A stretch of 64,000 nucleotides of DNA, taken from assembly GCF_019649055.1 (NCBI RefSeq), contig NW_026570258.1:310001-374000 (forward strand), written 5' to 3'. Made by a program: the position numbers and the translations under genes. Each line of letters opens with the position of its first letter. Position 1 is the first letter of the stretch. This DNA comes from Paramacrobiotus metropolitanus. Taxonomy: Eukaryota; Tardigrada; Eutardigrada; Parachela; Macrobiotidae. Below are positions 30,831 through 44,300 of this stretch, in pieces. The notes under the pieces are model-generated. The model saw only the letters and a program-made list of their open reading frames with translations, searched no databases and was not told where the DNA came from.

Positions 30831-33800
30831 AGCGTTCGTTTGAAGGGTTTTCTTGATAATTACGCTTGACAGTTGTGTTGTGCATAGTGGATCATTTACA
30901 GTTAAAAGATGGTGATTGAGCGTGAGCGGTAGCAGAGGAAACGCGCCCCACACTGTACGCTGCCGAGAGAGAGAGAGTCATCCATTGACGAAATGCCCTA
31001 TCAATTGTGCCTTAGCTGTTTGGATAAAATGCCCATATAAATAACACCGAGAGCCACATTGAATCCCGATAATGTCGCCGCGCTCCCGCATCATATATAC
31101 AGCACATGTATATACGTATATATGTACACATCTACACATGGCACATGCCGGCACGGGCGCGCTCCATCTTCTTACAACTTGCCGGCAGTCATTTGGCAAG
31201 AAAACAAATTAGCAGTACAAAGTGAAAAGGAGAAAGTCAGCCCGACGCTGCTACTGCTACTGCTCTGTCGATCGAACGGTTCAAATCAATCTTGACCCGT
31301 GCAGACGGGGAAGAGCACAACGCTGCGCGGAGATGGAGTAGCGCAACGGAATGAACTGGAAAACTATAATGACGGGCTGTTCTCCGCGCCGACATGGATG
31401 TGTATAGAGAGCAGATACCGATAGCACAATTGATGATAAAAATTGCCCGAAATCAGAGGACGCGCGCGGTCAATCGATGTGTGCACCGATGCTGCGTAGA
31501 AAGGGAAGAGTTTGGTACACTTTCGCACAAGAAGAAGAAATTTCCTGTTGGCCGGCATGTAACGAGTTTTTAACGCGGTGTATTCCCATTAGCCAACTAT
31601 CGTCTCATTTCCGCTTCAGGGATCGCTGAGATATATCGCGGCATGGCCGAAACGGGGAACGATGTGTGTGTGCTCGGAATAAATCAAGCAGATAAAACGG
31701 CGCTTTAATCAGCTGCGCTTCGGGATGTGTGTTATGAATAATAAACATCTGTCTCCTTAATATTCAATTAATATTCCCGCCGCCGTCGCGCGACGACACC
31801 AGGAAGTTGCCTGGTTCTTAATAAAAAAACCGGCTTGATATTAAGCAAGCAATGAATACCGCTGTGTTAATGGATTAATCCCACTTATTTTGCGTGTACG
31901 TTGCCGATAACGTAGAGCTTTAAAACGAAACACATCATGTCGAATAAAATTCAAGCTTTAGTAAAATAATCAAACTATCTAAACATTTTTTTGAAACAAG
32001 TAGCACGTGCTCCTCGTGATTTTTTTTGTAAGCTCTTATCAAGTGCCCAGAAATTTGATATGAAACATGTTATATTCGAAATTTAAAAACAGACATCTGC
32101 TCTAAATGAAAAAGGCGTAATATTAAATATTTAATCAAACTGCAGTTTAACTAAACCATACGGAAAAATCTATATAAAAGAGAAAAGAAAATAACGAGTA
32201 TTTATTGTGATTTCTTTCATTTGCTATGTTCGTAAATTTAATTCTGTATTGGATTGCTGCTTGTGTAAATAAATAATTATATGATTGAAACAAGTATTAC
32301 ATAACTGTAATTGAATGTACAGCGCATTTGTACACGCACTGGCCGCGGCGTTGATGCGCCATCTCGTTAAAGCGTAAAGCTGGATGAATACCGGGCCGGT
32401 GGTGGAATTAAACGCGGGGAAATTGACTTTGGAAGGGGTTTCAGGCCGGGCATAATCCCTTCCTGTGCTTAGCGCATTATCCCCGGCACCGTTCTGGCTG
32501 TAAGGGGATACAGTCCTTGTCGCGCAAGATAAATGTTGGGAGATTAGCGGAGCCTGAGAAGAGGCATTTGAGGCGTGGGGTGTGAGGCAGCGCATACATC
32601 TATGACTATCGTGTATTATATGGCGAAGAAGGACCAGGGATGGCTGCGCGCGTTCAGGCGCAATAGCAAATGGAAAGTTTGTTTGCTGATCATGCTCAAG
32701 ATAAACTTGTCCAACAAATAACACTATCCCCCCGAATTCCTCCCCGATCTTACGGCTGTTAATTAGCACTCCATATGCAATCCCCAGGAGAAGTGGCTCG
32801 CTACCGCAGTAACGCCAGGACACTGCCGTCGGAATGGAATTTTATTTAAAATTCAATTAAACCACTGTTCAGTGGTGTTTTTCTGTGGTACGGTATTTTA
32901 ATTAAAAACACCCCGTAACTTTCCCCTTGAATCTCTTTTTACTTCGCTCACTGTTTTACTATATAACAACCATTCGCAAAATACCTTAAATTGTTGCTAT
33001 ATTAATTTCTAATTTTCTCACGCATCGTGCCGGCGTTTCGAAATAATTGTTTTTTTTTTTAAATTTGAATTGCGCTGCTAATTTCTCGTAAAATTTAGCT
33101 TACGGTGTTCAGTAATAATTTTCTAATGAGGTTGTATATAAATGTTTTATAAAGAATATCCTCAGTTTGCCGTTTATATGTTATTTTTCTGTTTTTCTTC
33201 CTCAAGTGCCGGTTGTGAACTTGAATAAACTGTCAAGTGCCGGCGACTGGCTGTATACACCCTGTAAAACGGCCATGTTCGAGCATTGGAGCATTGTGCG
33301 CGTGGGGCATGACAATGTACGGAATTTGTCTCGCCATGCAAAAGGGCAATATACACACGTAGTTGGCATTTTTACGACGGCGGGATAGTGGCCACTGGAG
33401 CCGGGCATAAAGTTGCCGGTTTTAACGCTCGTGCGAAGAGTTAATCGATCGTATTGAATAGCGTTGTTATTATTCCCGCCGACTTCCGCTCACCCAACGG
33501 CTAATTATACGGTACACGCCAAACCTCTCGACATTCACCACCGGGACGAGCGATCAGCTTACAAAGTGGAATTGTTTTTTCTCCGTTTTTTTTCTCCATC
33601 AAATCTGGGTTCACGTCTACATTAATCCATATAAAAATATTTTTCTTTAAATTTCAATACAAAATATCATTTTGACGTGGCTTAAAGAAAGCCGCAGTTA
33701 AATCCAGTTTTATAAAAAAATTGTTAGCAAAATACTCATCCAAAAGAAACTGGCAATATCTGCTATATAAAACACGTTAACTTCAATTATTATCATCAAG

Positions 33801-36800
33801 GCTTATAGGCTAAATAAACCGCAATTAAGTCCAACTTTTACTATCTCCAAGCAAAAAAAATCCTACAGAAAAAGCCGGTATCATTTTTTATATAAGCTAA
33901 AATTAATTAATACCTCCATGCCACAAGTTTAAATAAACGGCAATCAAATCAAACTTATATTATTTTTCCAGCAGGAAATTACAGAGGAAAAATAGCCGGC
34001 ATTTTTTTATCTGGTGATGCTGTTTTTCATCGGGGATTAAGTGGGTTGCCTGGTCGCGAAACGGCAGCACTATATACGCGCTCTCGCGCTACTCTCCCTC
34101 GCTGCGGCAACTGGGCGCTCGCGGGTGCCGGCAGGGCTGGAGCAGCGGAAATGATGATGATATGGCTGGAGCAGCTGGCCATCTCCATCGTTGAGTCGGA
34201 TCAGTAGGAGGTTAAAAACAGAATAGCAATTGCCATGTCCCTATCCCCCGCTGTGGCCGGGCTGTCATTTTCAGCGGGCTATTATGTCGCACAGGGAGCT
34301 ACAAGGGATCCGCGCCACCATGCGTATACCGTCCCTCTCTCCATTTATATATATGGGATGTATATACGTGCGCTCTGCATTTGCGATAAGAGAGGCCCGG
34401 CTGGATCGCGCCGCTGCCCATAGCGCTACTGGCCTGTCTATGATAATTAATGCCTCCTTCTCCGCGTACAACCGCCAGATTTCCCCAGTATGCAAGTTCC
34501 AGGCATCCGCGCATTTATTTCTTATCCTTGTACATATTTTCTTAACATTTATCTCATAACAGCCAATTTTATTTTAATTTATTTTCCTCTTATTGTTTTC
34601 TAAAATGGGCTATTTCTTTTTCAAACACGGGCCATTTATTTCCATTAATTTTTTTTTGAACGGACATTTTTTTTATTTCATTTAGTTCTTTTAAAATGAG
34701 ATTTTGCTTTACCATTTCTTAAAATGTTTTTTAAAACGGGAAATTTCGTTTCTAAATTCTCAAATAAAATGTTTCAGTTCTGTCCATATAGAATTAGCAT
34801 GAAATGCATGTAACGAATGCATAACACAGGCTTCGACTGGATTTATTAATCGATGCGGCAGTTGCACAGGATGCCGGCGTCCATAATTAGTTTAAGCCGG
34901 TTGGAAAAAGGAGAAATAGATTAACAATCGGATATATCCGACTATATATGCTGTGTAGCTGGCTGTCTCTCTCCCCTTAATGGGCCGGGAATCAGGCAGG
35001 ATAAAAAATGTGCAGCGACATTAAGTTAGGTTGATGGAAGTGCGCTGCGGGCGTAATCTGGACCTGATGGCTCACTGCACGCCGGCATTGGCACAGACCT
35101 ATACGCAGGCCAATACACTCACGAACACACACGGCAATTTGATTGACTCCAACTCATTGATGCGACAGGTCAGCATAAAGGTCATGGTGTAAATGAGGCG
35201 GAAATGCCGGGGTCCTGTGCGCAACGGCTAATGTATCGCCGTTGGATTAATTGCCACACACACAGTGTATTGCAAAGAGAGAGACAGAGAAAGAGCGGAA
35301 TGCAGTCGTGCAGACAGTGAACCGTACAAGCCGTAATTATCTATTTGAAAATCAGTTAAGCATCCGCAAATTACCGGCTTGCCAGGTTTCCGGTACCAGC
35401 GTTCCCCGGCTCCGCGCGCAAATCCCGGGCATGTTAACACACAGTAGCAAGTGTAAACACTGTGTGCTCAGTTAATCGGCTTTCAGGGTGTTGTCAAGCG
35501 GATTATGAGTGGATTATTATGCTCGGCGACAACGCTACCTTTTATCCGCGTTTATGTGCGCGCTACATACATTTCACTCGGCAGCCACAATTGGCACGTA
35601 ATCAAGCAGCACTTGATTTTCATCCATAAAAGCACGAAGCTGAACAATTTATTTGGTACGAGGAGAGCGCGGGCCGGGGAAAAAGTAGAGTAATCTGTTT
35701 TTATCACTTTTCCTGCCAGTCAACACTCATCAATATACGCGCTCAGAACCATTAAAGCCCCACTGCCACGCGCATCGATCGCCATGCACGCTATATTGAC
35801 GGGGCGAAAAAGCGCATCAAAAATTTATATAAATGTAAACGATATTTATCCACAAAACTTACCCGACCCAAAGGCTTTTCTATACCAAACAAAAATATCA
35901 CGACGATCCTGGCGGTGTATGATTTCCACTATTATACAACTCCGTTAAACTGGAAATATTTTTTTCCAGATGTAGAGATGAAAATATAATTAAATGGAAA
36001 AGGTCATGGTAGGATTTCCGGGTATAATGAAAATCTTAATTCCGCGGGATAAGAGGCCGCGTTGACCGGACACCGAGAGACAATACCATGACCACTTGAG
36101 CGGGACATGGAGGGGGAAACGAGGGCGCGCGATACACGGGGATAAACCCATAGACAAATCACCCACCACAACCAGCAACACAGACAAGACGATTCCGCGG
36201 CGATCAAAGCCCAAAACAATATTAGCTACTGTACAAACGTTTGAAGAGGAAGTCGTTCAAGTTGCCATATAATACACACACACACTGTAAAAACCGGGGA
36301 ACGAGAGAGCCTGAATGCGCGCGCTCTACATACACACACGCGCGCATCGGGTTATTGATAAAACCGGGATTGGCTGGGCCACACGACGGGCAGCGCTTTT
36401 GTATTACGCACAGCGCGCGTACAATTGAAATGTTATTTGCTGGTTGCCGCGCTCTCGCTGGCGTCGCTTTATTGAAAAATCCCGGCATGGGTATACAGGC
36501 AACGCGGGCGACGCGTGCCGCATACCAAAACGCGGGAGCGAGGATAGTTTTTCCCCCATCCAGGATTGACAGGCATCCCGGGAGCGCGTGCGCGCCGGGG
36601 ATTTGTGTATGATAAAGCCTCCCGCCAATTTGCATGCCGTGGATGCGGCTTTGTCCAGGGTAAATCTAATTTGGGGATCCGCGGACGAAAGGGCGAACGT
36701 GCCGGTTAAACAACTGCCGTATGTGTATAAATACCGCGCATAAGCAGTTGCGGAGAAAATCCCGCTCCAGGAAAGGAAGAAAAAATGTATAGAACGCCGG

Positions 36801-37995
36801 ACTGACAAGGGCCTTGGCAGTGGCATATGTGTCACAATAGAGATATGATGTAAGCTGTACGTGCATGTCGCAGTAAATGCGCTTGGAAGTAAGGGGTCCA
36901 TTAGCGAGATTACCGCGGGTTTTTGCTTTGACCAGTCTTCATTTTGTCATTCGGGAAAAAAAACTGACTTGCGCAGAGAAATGAAGTAGTCTTAATTGAT
37001 CTATACTTTTTTTAATACAGCTCGGAATCACATACAAACGGCTCATATACTCGAAAACTTCGTCTCTTTGCCGCTTCCTCGGGAATGAGAGATTTTGTGT
37101 GTAGCGGTTATTTCCGATGAAACATTGTAATGTTATAGTATGTATATGTATGTTTGTTATACGTATGTATAATATGTATGTATTTTTTAATACGCGGTTC
37201 ACGAAATGCCGTTGACTTTTATGGTGCATGGTTTGGTACTGCATTTGAAACGGATACTTATTTATGGTGTACGAGTACATGTGGAAGCTTGAAAATTGTA
37301 TTTACTGGAAATAGAACCAGAAGTTTGTGTGGTGAAAGTTAAAAAAAGTTAGCACGCTGGCTCCGTGGCTGACTACAGTAAATCATCACAGCACGGACCA
37401 CTGTGATATTAATTTTTAGCAGTATGAAATAAAGTATAAACTTACAGAGTACCTTAGCAAAAGCTGTCGGCGAAGTTAGTGAAGGTCGGAAATAAACCTT
37501 TTGAACAGAAAATTTCTACACTTTATCGACAATAGCCAGTATACATAACAACATGCCTGCGCTGATTTACACTAATAAAAATGATCGAATTTAAACAGAA
37601 AATGAGTGAAATAAAAATCACTGTCTTCTTGCCCACCGGCTCGCCATAGCCCAGAACGATAAGCACGTTTCTACAATCTACGGTCTACATATTTTCAGAT
37701 GGTTTACTCAAGATAAATGCGAACCTGCCATCTGCATGAGCATTTTTATTTTCAGCACTTCGCAATCCCGTAATCGCAGTTAGATCTTCTAATATAACGA
37801 ACACGCTTTGAGTTTGCAGTTATTAGGTTCCTATTTTATACAGTTATCATTCGATTCAGTACAGACTAGGAGAAGATTGTTTCGCACGGAGACTGCAGTT
37901 AATCACAGACCGAGAAGGGAAATTCTGCATCGTTCCGTGGCGACTGGCGTTTGAAACATCGCATTGAATCGGATGCGCTCCGTTGCTGGTCGCGT

Positions 37996-39908
37996 ATGAG
38001 CAGGAACATGCATCTGCACGGAGACGACGACTACCCGCTGTTGGCATGGAACGCCGTGGACGTTCTCGTCGACGGACACCTGCAGCACGGCTACGTCATT
38101 AACAAGGCCCAAGGTGGCCTGATTATTGATTTCCGTTGTTCTGCGCAACGTGCGCAGTTGATCGAGTACGGACGCATCTTTCGTCTGACTACCTTTTCGA
38201 GCCTAACCGAAAACGTGCCGCGGACAGCGGTGCAGGTGCTGTTGCGCCGTCCGCCCGACGGCGCGTTGATCTGGTATTCGGGAACGGTGGTCAGCCTGGG
38301 ATCCTATTCAAATGACGCTTTTGAAACCGTGCAAGTGCAGCTGCCCCACGGCACAGTTCAGGAGTGGGTTCTCCGCGGCCAACTGTGTCCTCTGTCCTCG
38401 GTGGTGAATCTGGAGAAGGGACGCGTCGAGGAGAAACACTTTGTGCTCCGTAGTTGTCACTTGCCCGCAGCTTTCTGCGCCGATGGGTCGCCGCTTCTCG
38501 GAGAGATCTTCCAGTGGCAGTTGACGCGACGATTCGATGCCAGGAGCGTCGCCTTTAACCGTTCGACGCTGTGGTATTTGCAGCGTCAGTATGCCAGTCC
38601 AGTGACAGCCCGCCAAGTGGTAAATACGTTTGTCGTAATTGGCAAAGCTTCTGCTCTTTCTGGTCTGTTATAGCACGTTCTACGTTAGTTGTTGAACGAT
38701 TTTCTTTTACCATTAGTTAATAAGAAAACGCAGGCTTAAGTACTTTGCTGGATTCATTTCTTAGTACAATTTAAATAACACACCCTTGAACGATCCGCGT
38801 TGAAAAATCTTCCAGTGGTCTTCCAGTGGTCTTGATCTTCCAATGGCGCGTGCAAAAGCGTTTTCTCGAAAGTTACGCGGGTGCCAACCCACATGTTCAG
38901 TGATGTGTGTGGCTTGTTAACAGGAAAGCGTCTACGCCTGGGCGAAACAACAAGAAGCCAGTGGCGGCACATTGTGCACATCCCGGACAGCGCAGCAGAT
39001 ACTGCGTCGAGTAGCTCAGCAACGAAATGTTGATGATCCTGATGGAGGAGTTTGGCCGCTACCGCCTGAGCTGGTGGTAGCGGTCTTCCAGTCGCTGGAT
39101 TCCATCGAACGGTTCCGCTGTCGTCGTGTGTGTTCACTGTGGAACAGTATTCTTACCACGGAAGCATATTTCCCCGACGTACGAGTATCGGGCATCGATG
39201 CGGATTACGAAATGCCTTTTAATGCTAACGACCTGTTTTGGGCGCCGGCGGGCCTGCTAAAATGCCTCAGCCACACCACCACGATGGTGGTTATTTCGGA
39301 TATGACCTTTTTCTCCTGCAAAAACATCCATCACCTGTTCCAGCACATCCTCAACGCCAGCCGCGTACAGACGCTGGTGTTGCGTGGCTGCGGTAACCCT
39401 GCGGCCGAGAACGTGTTCCAGGCCGTGGCGGATCTGGCTGACTTGATCGTGCGATGCTGGCCGACGTTCGATCGCGTTATACTGAAGAACTGCAGCATCT
39501 GTGATGCCGATCTACGGGCAGTGATTGCGCAGCGTTCGTTCAGCACCCATTCGTACATGCGGCAGGATATCGCGCTGCAGTTGGTGGATCTCATGGAAAA
39601 CAGTCTGGCTGTTGAGAAGCAGCTGGACCGACCGGCATTGGCGGAATGGATGGCTGACGTTGTTGCGAGAGGAGCAGATTGTTAAGGTCATTCGGGTATG
39701 GTGTATGTTTTCTTTGCTTTTAGTTGATCGGGAACGAATTGTGGGTTTGCTGCAGGATCTGAATTACTACCAGAGTTGGGATCCTCGCCCGACGACTGCC
39801 TACCGCGGGCGAATGTGGACCGTGTCGACCATCTCCGATTTGGATGTCAGCCAACTGACCACATTAACTGCCACGGTCTTGTGTCTACACATTGCTTCAG
39901 CCGACTGA
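37996..39908 (+). CDS. F-box protein with an unusual N-terminal domain (three exons)
   Basis: Exons 37996-38619, 38924-39680 and 39724-39908 join in phase to 521 residues; the second intron is only 43 nt. The start is ATG 37996 (MSRNMHLHGDDDYP). Residues 15-200 form a block with AWNAVDVLVDGHLQHG and GLIIDFRCSAQRAQLIEYG. I associate this type of block from memory with multi-copy tardigrade proteins, but cannot confirm it. The F-box lies near residues 252-292 (LPPELVVAVFQSLDSIERFR, then CRRVCSLWNSIL). The rest is leucine-rich (TLVLRGCGNPAAENVF, VILKNCSICDADLRA), suggestive of degenerate LRRs. F-box proteins present substrates to SCF ubiquitin ligases through Skp1; the substrate is unknown. Confidence 0.85.
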
Positions 39909-41350
39909 AAGACAATACCGATGTGTCATTTAATTCGTAATGCACCGGCCGACCACAAGGTCCACAAGTATTGTTATAAGAAGGAATGCAGAGACTGTTT
40001 TTTTAAACGGTTCGTTCTGTTTATTGACTGTTCTGAGTTCTGACCAGTACCATGAGTGCAGCATAAATATGCAGTTTTATCGGACTTTAGTTGTGGTTCT
40101 TTATTTGCGGTTTGAGTTTGAGGCTGAGCCTAATATGTAGTTCGGATTTTGCTGGGCCTTTTCGTAATTGTAGCCTAGTTTATTATACACTGGGCCTCGC
40201 TGCGAACGATTAAACAGTGTACATTGTACTGGCACACTGCATCAATATTTAGCGTACAACTGAAACTGAAATCACACTTTAACACAGTCACATCAGCAGT
40301 TTCTTGTACGGTATGGATTTCCACTTCTATTCAGTGTAATCCATGAAGCATTGTTGTTCGTAGCGCATAATTCTGATTTCTGAATGAACACTTATCACAT
40401 GGCTCTTTGCTGAATGCGCTGCTTGGCCATTCACAAAAATTATTTATTAATATGTGCTAATGAATGCTTGCTAAATTTAACAATTAGCGAACTTGTTTTT
40501 ATAATGCGCATGGATTATACTAATGGCATGCAACATAAATCAAGAGTAATCACAAAAATATGCAACCCATGCACTGTTGACTGATTGAATAAAACGATTT
40601 CCTTCCTTGTCGCGTTCTGCAAGCCTTCATCGAGGCACGTGCCGATGAATACCCGGCCAAAAATGTACAGCGGCACCTTCAACACTGAAACGTGCGCCGG
40701 TTCGATAACGGTGCGTATACAACTGCACCTGTTGCCAAGGGAAAAAACAAGGCAGGCAGGAAATGCCGTGACAAAGCAGAAGTCATCCAGCTGTGACTAG
40801 CAATAGCGGTGTTAACGAACAGCACTACAGTCTTGTAGTACGAGTACTCTTTTGACTTTTCTTCATTCACGATTGACTTCTTAGCAATCAGCTGTGCAGT
40901 TGCAGTATCAAAACCATCCACCGGTGGCGTACAAATGTCCTATCTCAGCGTTTTATCAGCGTACGACTTGTACTACCGTACAACGCGTCTGCGTGCTTGA
41001 ACACGAATCAATCAGCTGTTTTACTCTCTCTCTGGCGCTGTAGTATTTTACTCTTTCTCTCTGGCGCTGTACTGTTTTACTCTTTCTCTCTGGCGCTGTA
41101 CTGTTTTACTCTTTCTCTCTGACGCTGTACTATTTTCACTCTGTCTTAACTTTCTCAGTCGTGTGTGTGTGGCCACTGATAACCAAGCGAGCAATGCAGG
41201 CCAGTGAACGACGCTTACCAAAACACAAAGACATGCAATCTTATCTCCGTTATCACCGCGAATCCTCACCGTGTTCCACTTGATTACATCCGGAAAAATG
41301 TGAGGCAATTAGTCGATTCTCCCATTTCGCTGCAATCCAATGTTCCCGCC
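39909..41350. other. Intergenic, mostly unremarkable
   Basis: Contains the F-box 3' region (AATAAA near 40587) and the upstream region of the Fuseless-like gene. No recognisable exon. A short tandem repeat sits at its right end (41019-41135). Confidence 0.5.
41019..41135. repeat. 29-bp tandem repeat, four copies
   Basis: Four copies of TTTTACTCTTTCTCTCTGGC plus GCTGTACTG with few changes, pyrimidine-rich, about 215 bp upstream of the Fuseless-like start codon. It may lie in the promoter or 5' untranslated region. Confidence 0.85.
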
Positions 41351-44300
41351 ATGTTCTGGCTGACGGAGTTTAAAACGCGCTGGCCGCTGCTGTACACGGT
41401 GGTGGACCGTTTCCTGGTCTTCTTCGTCCTCTTCCCCAGCGTCGTGGCCTACTGGGCGTCCATCTGGGCGGTACTGGATTATCTCCTCGCCGACTTACCC
41501 ATTGAACCGCTGATCTGGGGGTACATTGTCGCGGGGGTGTTCGTCCTCGTAGCTCTCAACTGTTTCCAGTATGATCTCAAGGAGCACTTTCAGGAGCCGC
41601 ACGGGAATGTGGTGAACATCATCGTCAAGCGGGTGTACACCGCCGTGGCCGGGTGCGGGAATTTGTTTCTGTGGAAAGGTTGGTGGGCACGACTTTCTCA
41701 TGTCATTAGCTTGTGTTCATATGCAGATTGCATCGGGCGCTTTGCAATTGAGGTTGGTAGTTGGTACGTGTTTAGTGTGTCAGCGCTCTGGTACGGTGCA
41801 AAGTGCGCTGATTTTTTGGCGCGCGTTTACCAGCGGCTTTTGAAAGAAATGCTTTATGCGGCGCTGACAGGATTAATAAACGGTTAATTTGGATGGTTAC
41901 GCTGCGGCCTCGTGTATACATTATCATCGTATTTGCACACTTGTTGGCACTGGATCAACATTTGTTCTGGTTTTGATAGTATAGTCTGACTCTGCGATAA
42001 GGAGTTCAATCAAGTCTATTTTGTCTAAATATTTTCTTAAAATTAAATTATTTTTTTGTCTTCGGCATGTAAAAAGTAAAAACGTTTCGCTTTTAGTTCT
42101 GTAATTTTACAAGTTTCATTCGTAATACGATGATCAATGATTCAATGCGTTCGTTCTTAAAAATGTTGTAGTTTTTATTCAAAAATATTTTTATTTACAG
42201 CTAAAAATGTCTTTATTTCCAAACCGAATTTTATTTCAATTTGTCTTTATTTTAACCAGATTTTAACACGTTAGTAACGCGATGATAAATATTATACTTC
42301 TTAAAATTTTTAACTTATAAACTAAAATTATTTTATATCGTAGCAGTATTTATTTCAGTTTTCATCTTTATTTTAAGAAGATTTTACCACGTTGTTAATG
42401 CGACGATAAATTTTATTCTTAAATATATTTTTATTTTAATTGAAAATGTTTTTAATTTCTAATTAATAATTTTTACCATGATTTTTCTAGTGAAGTTTGT
42501 CCTTCTTGTAATGCTGGGTTGTTCTGGCAGGCGTATGGTGGGCGCAGGACTACTACTCCGGGACCAGCGTGGCCAGCGCCGTCTTCTCCATAGTCATCGG
42601 CGTGATCCTGCTGATCTTGCTGCGGTGCTCGTGCAACGGGATCGCCGTGCCGCTCGGCACGGCCTTCGATGAGCATGAACAATTTTTTATTATTCCCACG
42701 CGCTTTCAGAAAAAGGTACGTCTGCGCACGATTTCGTTAAATGCACCAGGGAATTTCTCGACCTGGGAAATCAATTTTAATTATGAAGTACTGTAGTGTG
42801 ACCGCATTTGCACCTTATGGTAATTTGTTGGCTATTGCCATTTAGTAAAAATAAAACAAAGAAATCTATCGGTTAAATTATCTAATAAAACAGATTTGTA
42901 ATGAGAATTAAAATGTTGTAATAATAAAAATATTCCATTCTTTGTATACTTCTTTTATTTCAATAGCTGGATAACAATATCAAGGTCTAGTTACGATTAA
43001 ACAACTTAACATTCTCAACAGTGCCAATCACAGAAGCCGCGTTACCACGTTGAATTGCTAAGGAAATATAACTACCTTCCATTCTTAACTACAATAAATT
43101 ATTCTACATATTATATTCTATTTTGCATTTAAATTTCATTTGGTTATGAATTAAATACTATAGTTAGAGTGAACTACCTAAATCAATAAACCGAATTGTA
43201 ATAAACAGATTTTATTATTATTATTTTATCATAGTAAATCAAAGTGTTCCCCTATTAAATATCTGAATTACTGTTTCGTATTGCATTTATATTTTGCATT
43301 TTTAATTTGCCGAATGATATAAAAAATAAAATATGTGGGTGCATCCTATATAAAATGTAAAAAATGGAATATCCTATATAAAAATATATGGGTGTCGTAA
43401 GTTGAAATTGCGCGTTGCTTTTTACCGACAATGTTCCTACTGTGCAGAATGACGAACGCTGCCTGCTCCTGCTGGACTCCCTGTTCTCCGTGGCCGTAGT
43501 GGGCTCCCTGGTCGTCTTCGAGTGGCGCGGCATCTGGCTGCTCCAAGACCTCCTCGTCTACCCCAACAACAAGGACATCAGCGTCATCCTCAGCGTCTTG
43601 ATCGGCTACTACGTGGCCATCATGGTGGATATGGCGCAGAAACCAGCGGCCAGCTTCTCCGCCTACCTGGAGAAGCACTACGGCTGGTGGTCGAAACTGG
43701 TCTTCGAGGATCTGTATCTGTTGCTGGCCAAGATCTGTGTGCTGGCGGCGTGGCGGGGGCTGTGGGTGGCCTGCGAGATGTGGATCCGCACCCCGGAGTA
43801 CGCGGTGTTGTTGGATCGATCGTTGATTTTGTGTGTCGTGTCGTATATTATCCCCACGGTGCTGCTGCACGCCAATTCCTTTTTTATCCTGGAGGTGCAG
43901 ATTGACGGGGGCATGGCCGATGGCGCCGGGTGTAAGGTCAAGTGCACCGTGCTCAATCATTACGTCGAGGTCAGTGTGGTGGTTCTGCATGCCTACTGGT
44001 GTTTTTGAATATTTTCCGGATTTGGTTTGTATTTTTTAGGAATGTTTTTGCTCGGTTAGGTGGTAAATTTGTCGTTTTAAATTTTATTTTTTGAAACATT
44101 GATTTATCGATGTGGTAACTTTTTAAATGTACTTTTATCAAGTTTTGACATTTTTAGAAATTGTTCGAATATTTTGAATATCTCTTCTGGGCTTGACAAT
44201 AAATTTTTCGTTTAATGATTTTTTACAACACCGCTGTTGGAAAGTCTACCTAAATTTTGCAATGTATCCATTTTTCCTTTTTGAAGAATTTAACAATTAT

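Larger units (their letters stand above)
22435..37995. other. 15-kb region without recognisable coding exons
   Basis: This lies upstream of the muscarinic receptor (which reads leftward) and upstream of the F-box gene (which reads rightward), so it is a shared 5' region. All open frames are short and resemble nothing I know. The sequence is rich in TTAAT/ATTAA words and holds microsatellites and a few diverged dispersed repeats. A plausible splice acceptor (GATCGTTGCAG on the minus strand near 22505) suggests a non-coding first exon of the receptor could lie here. I see no tRNA or rRNA gene. Confidence 0.5.

Noticed and set aside
32224-32823. 199-codon minus-strand ORF
   Set aside because: Composition and lack of any motif resemble chance; no splice partners or homology that I recognise.
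43346-43990. 214-codon minus-strand ORF over Fuseless exon 3
   Set aside because: Antisense shadow of an exon whose phases and motifs are clear.
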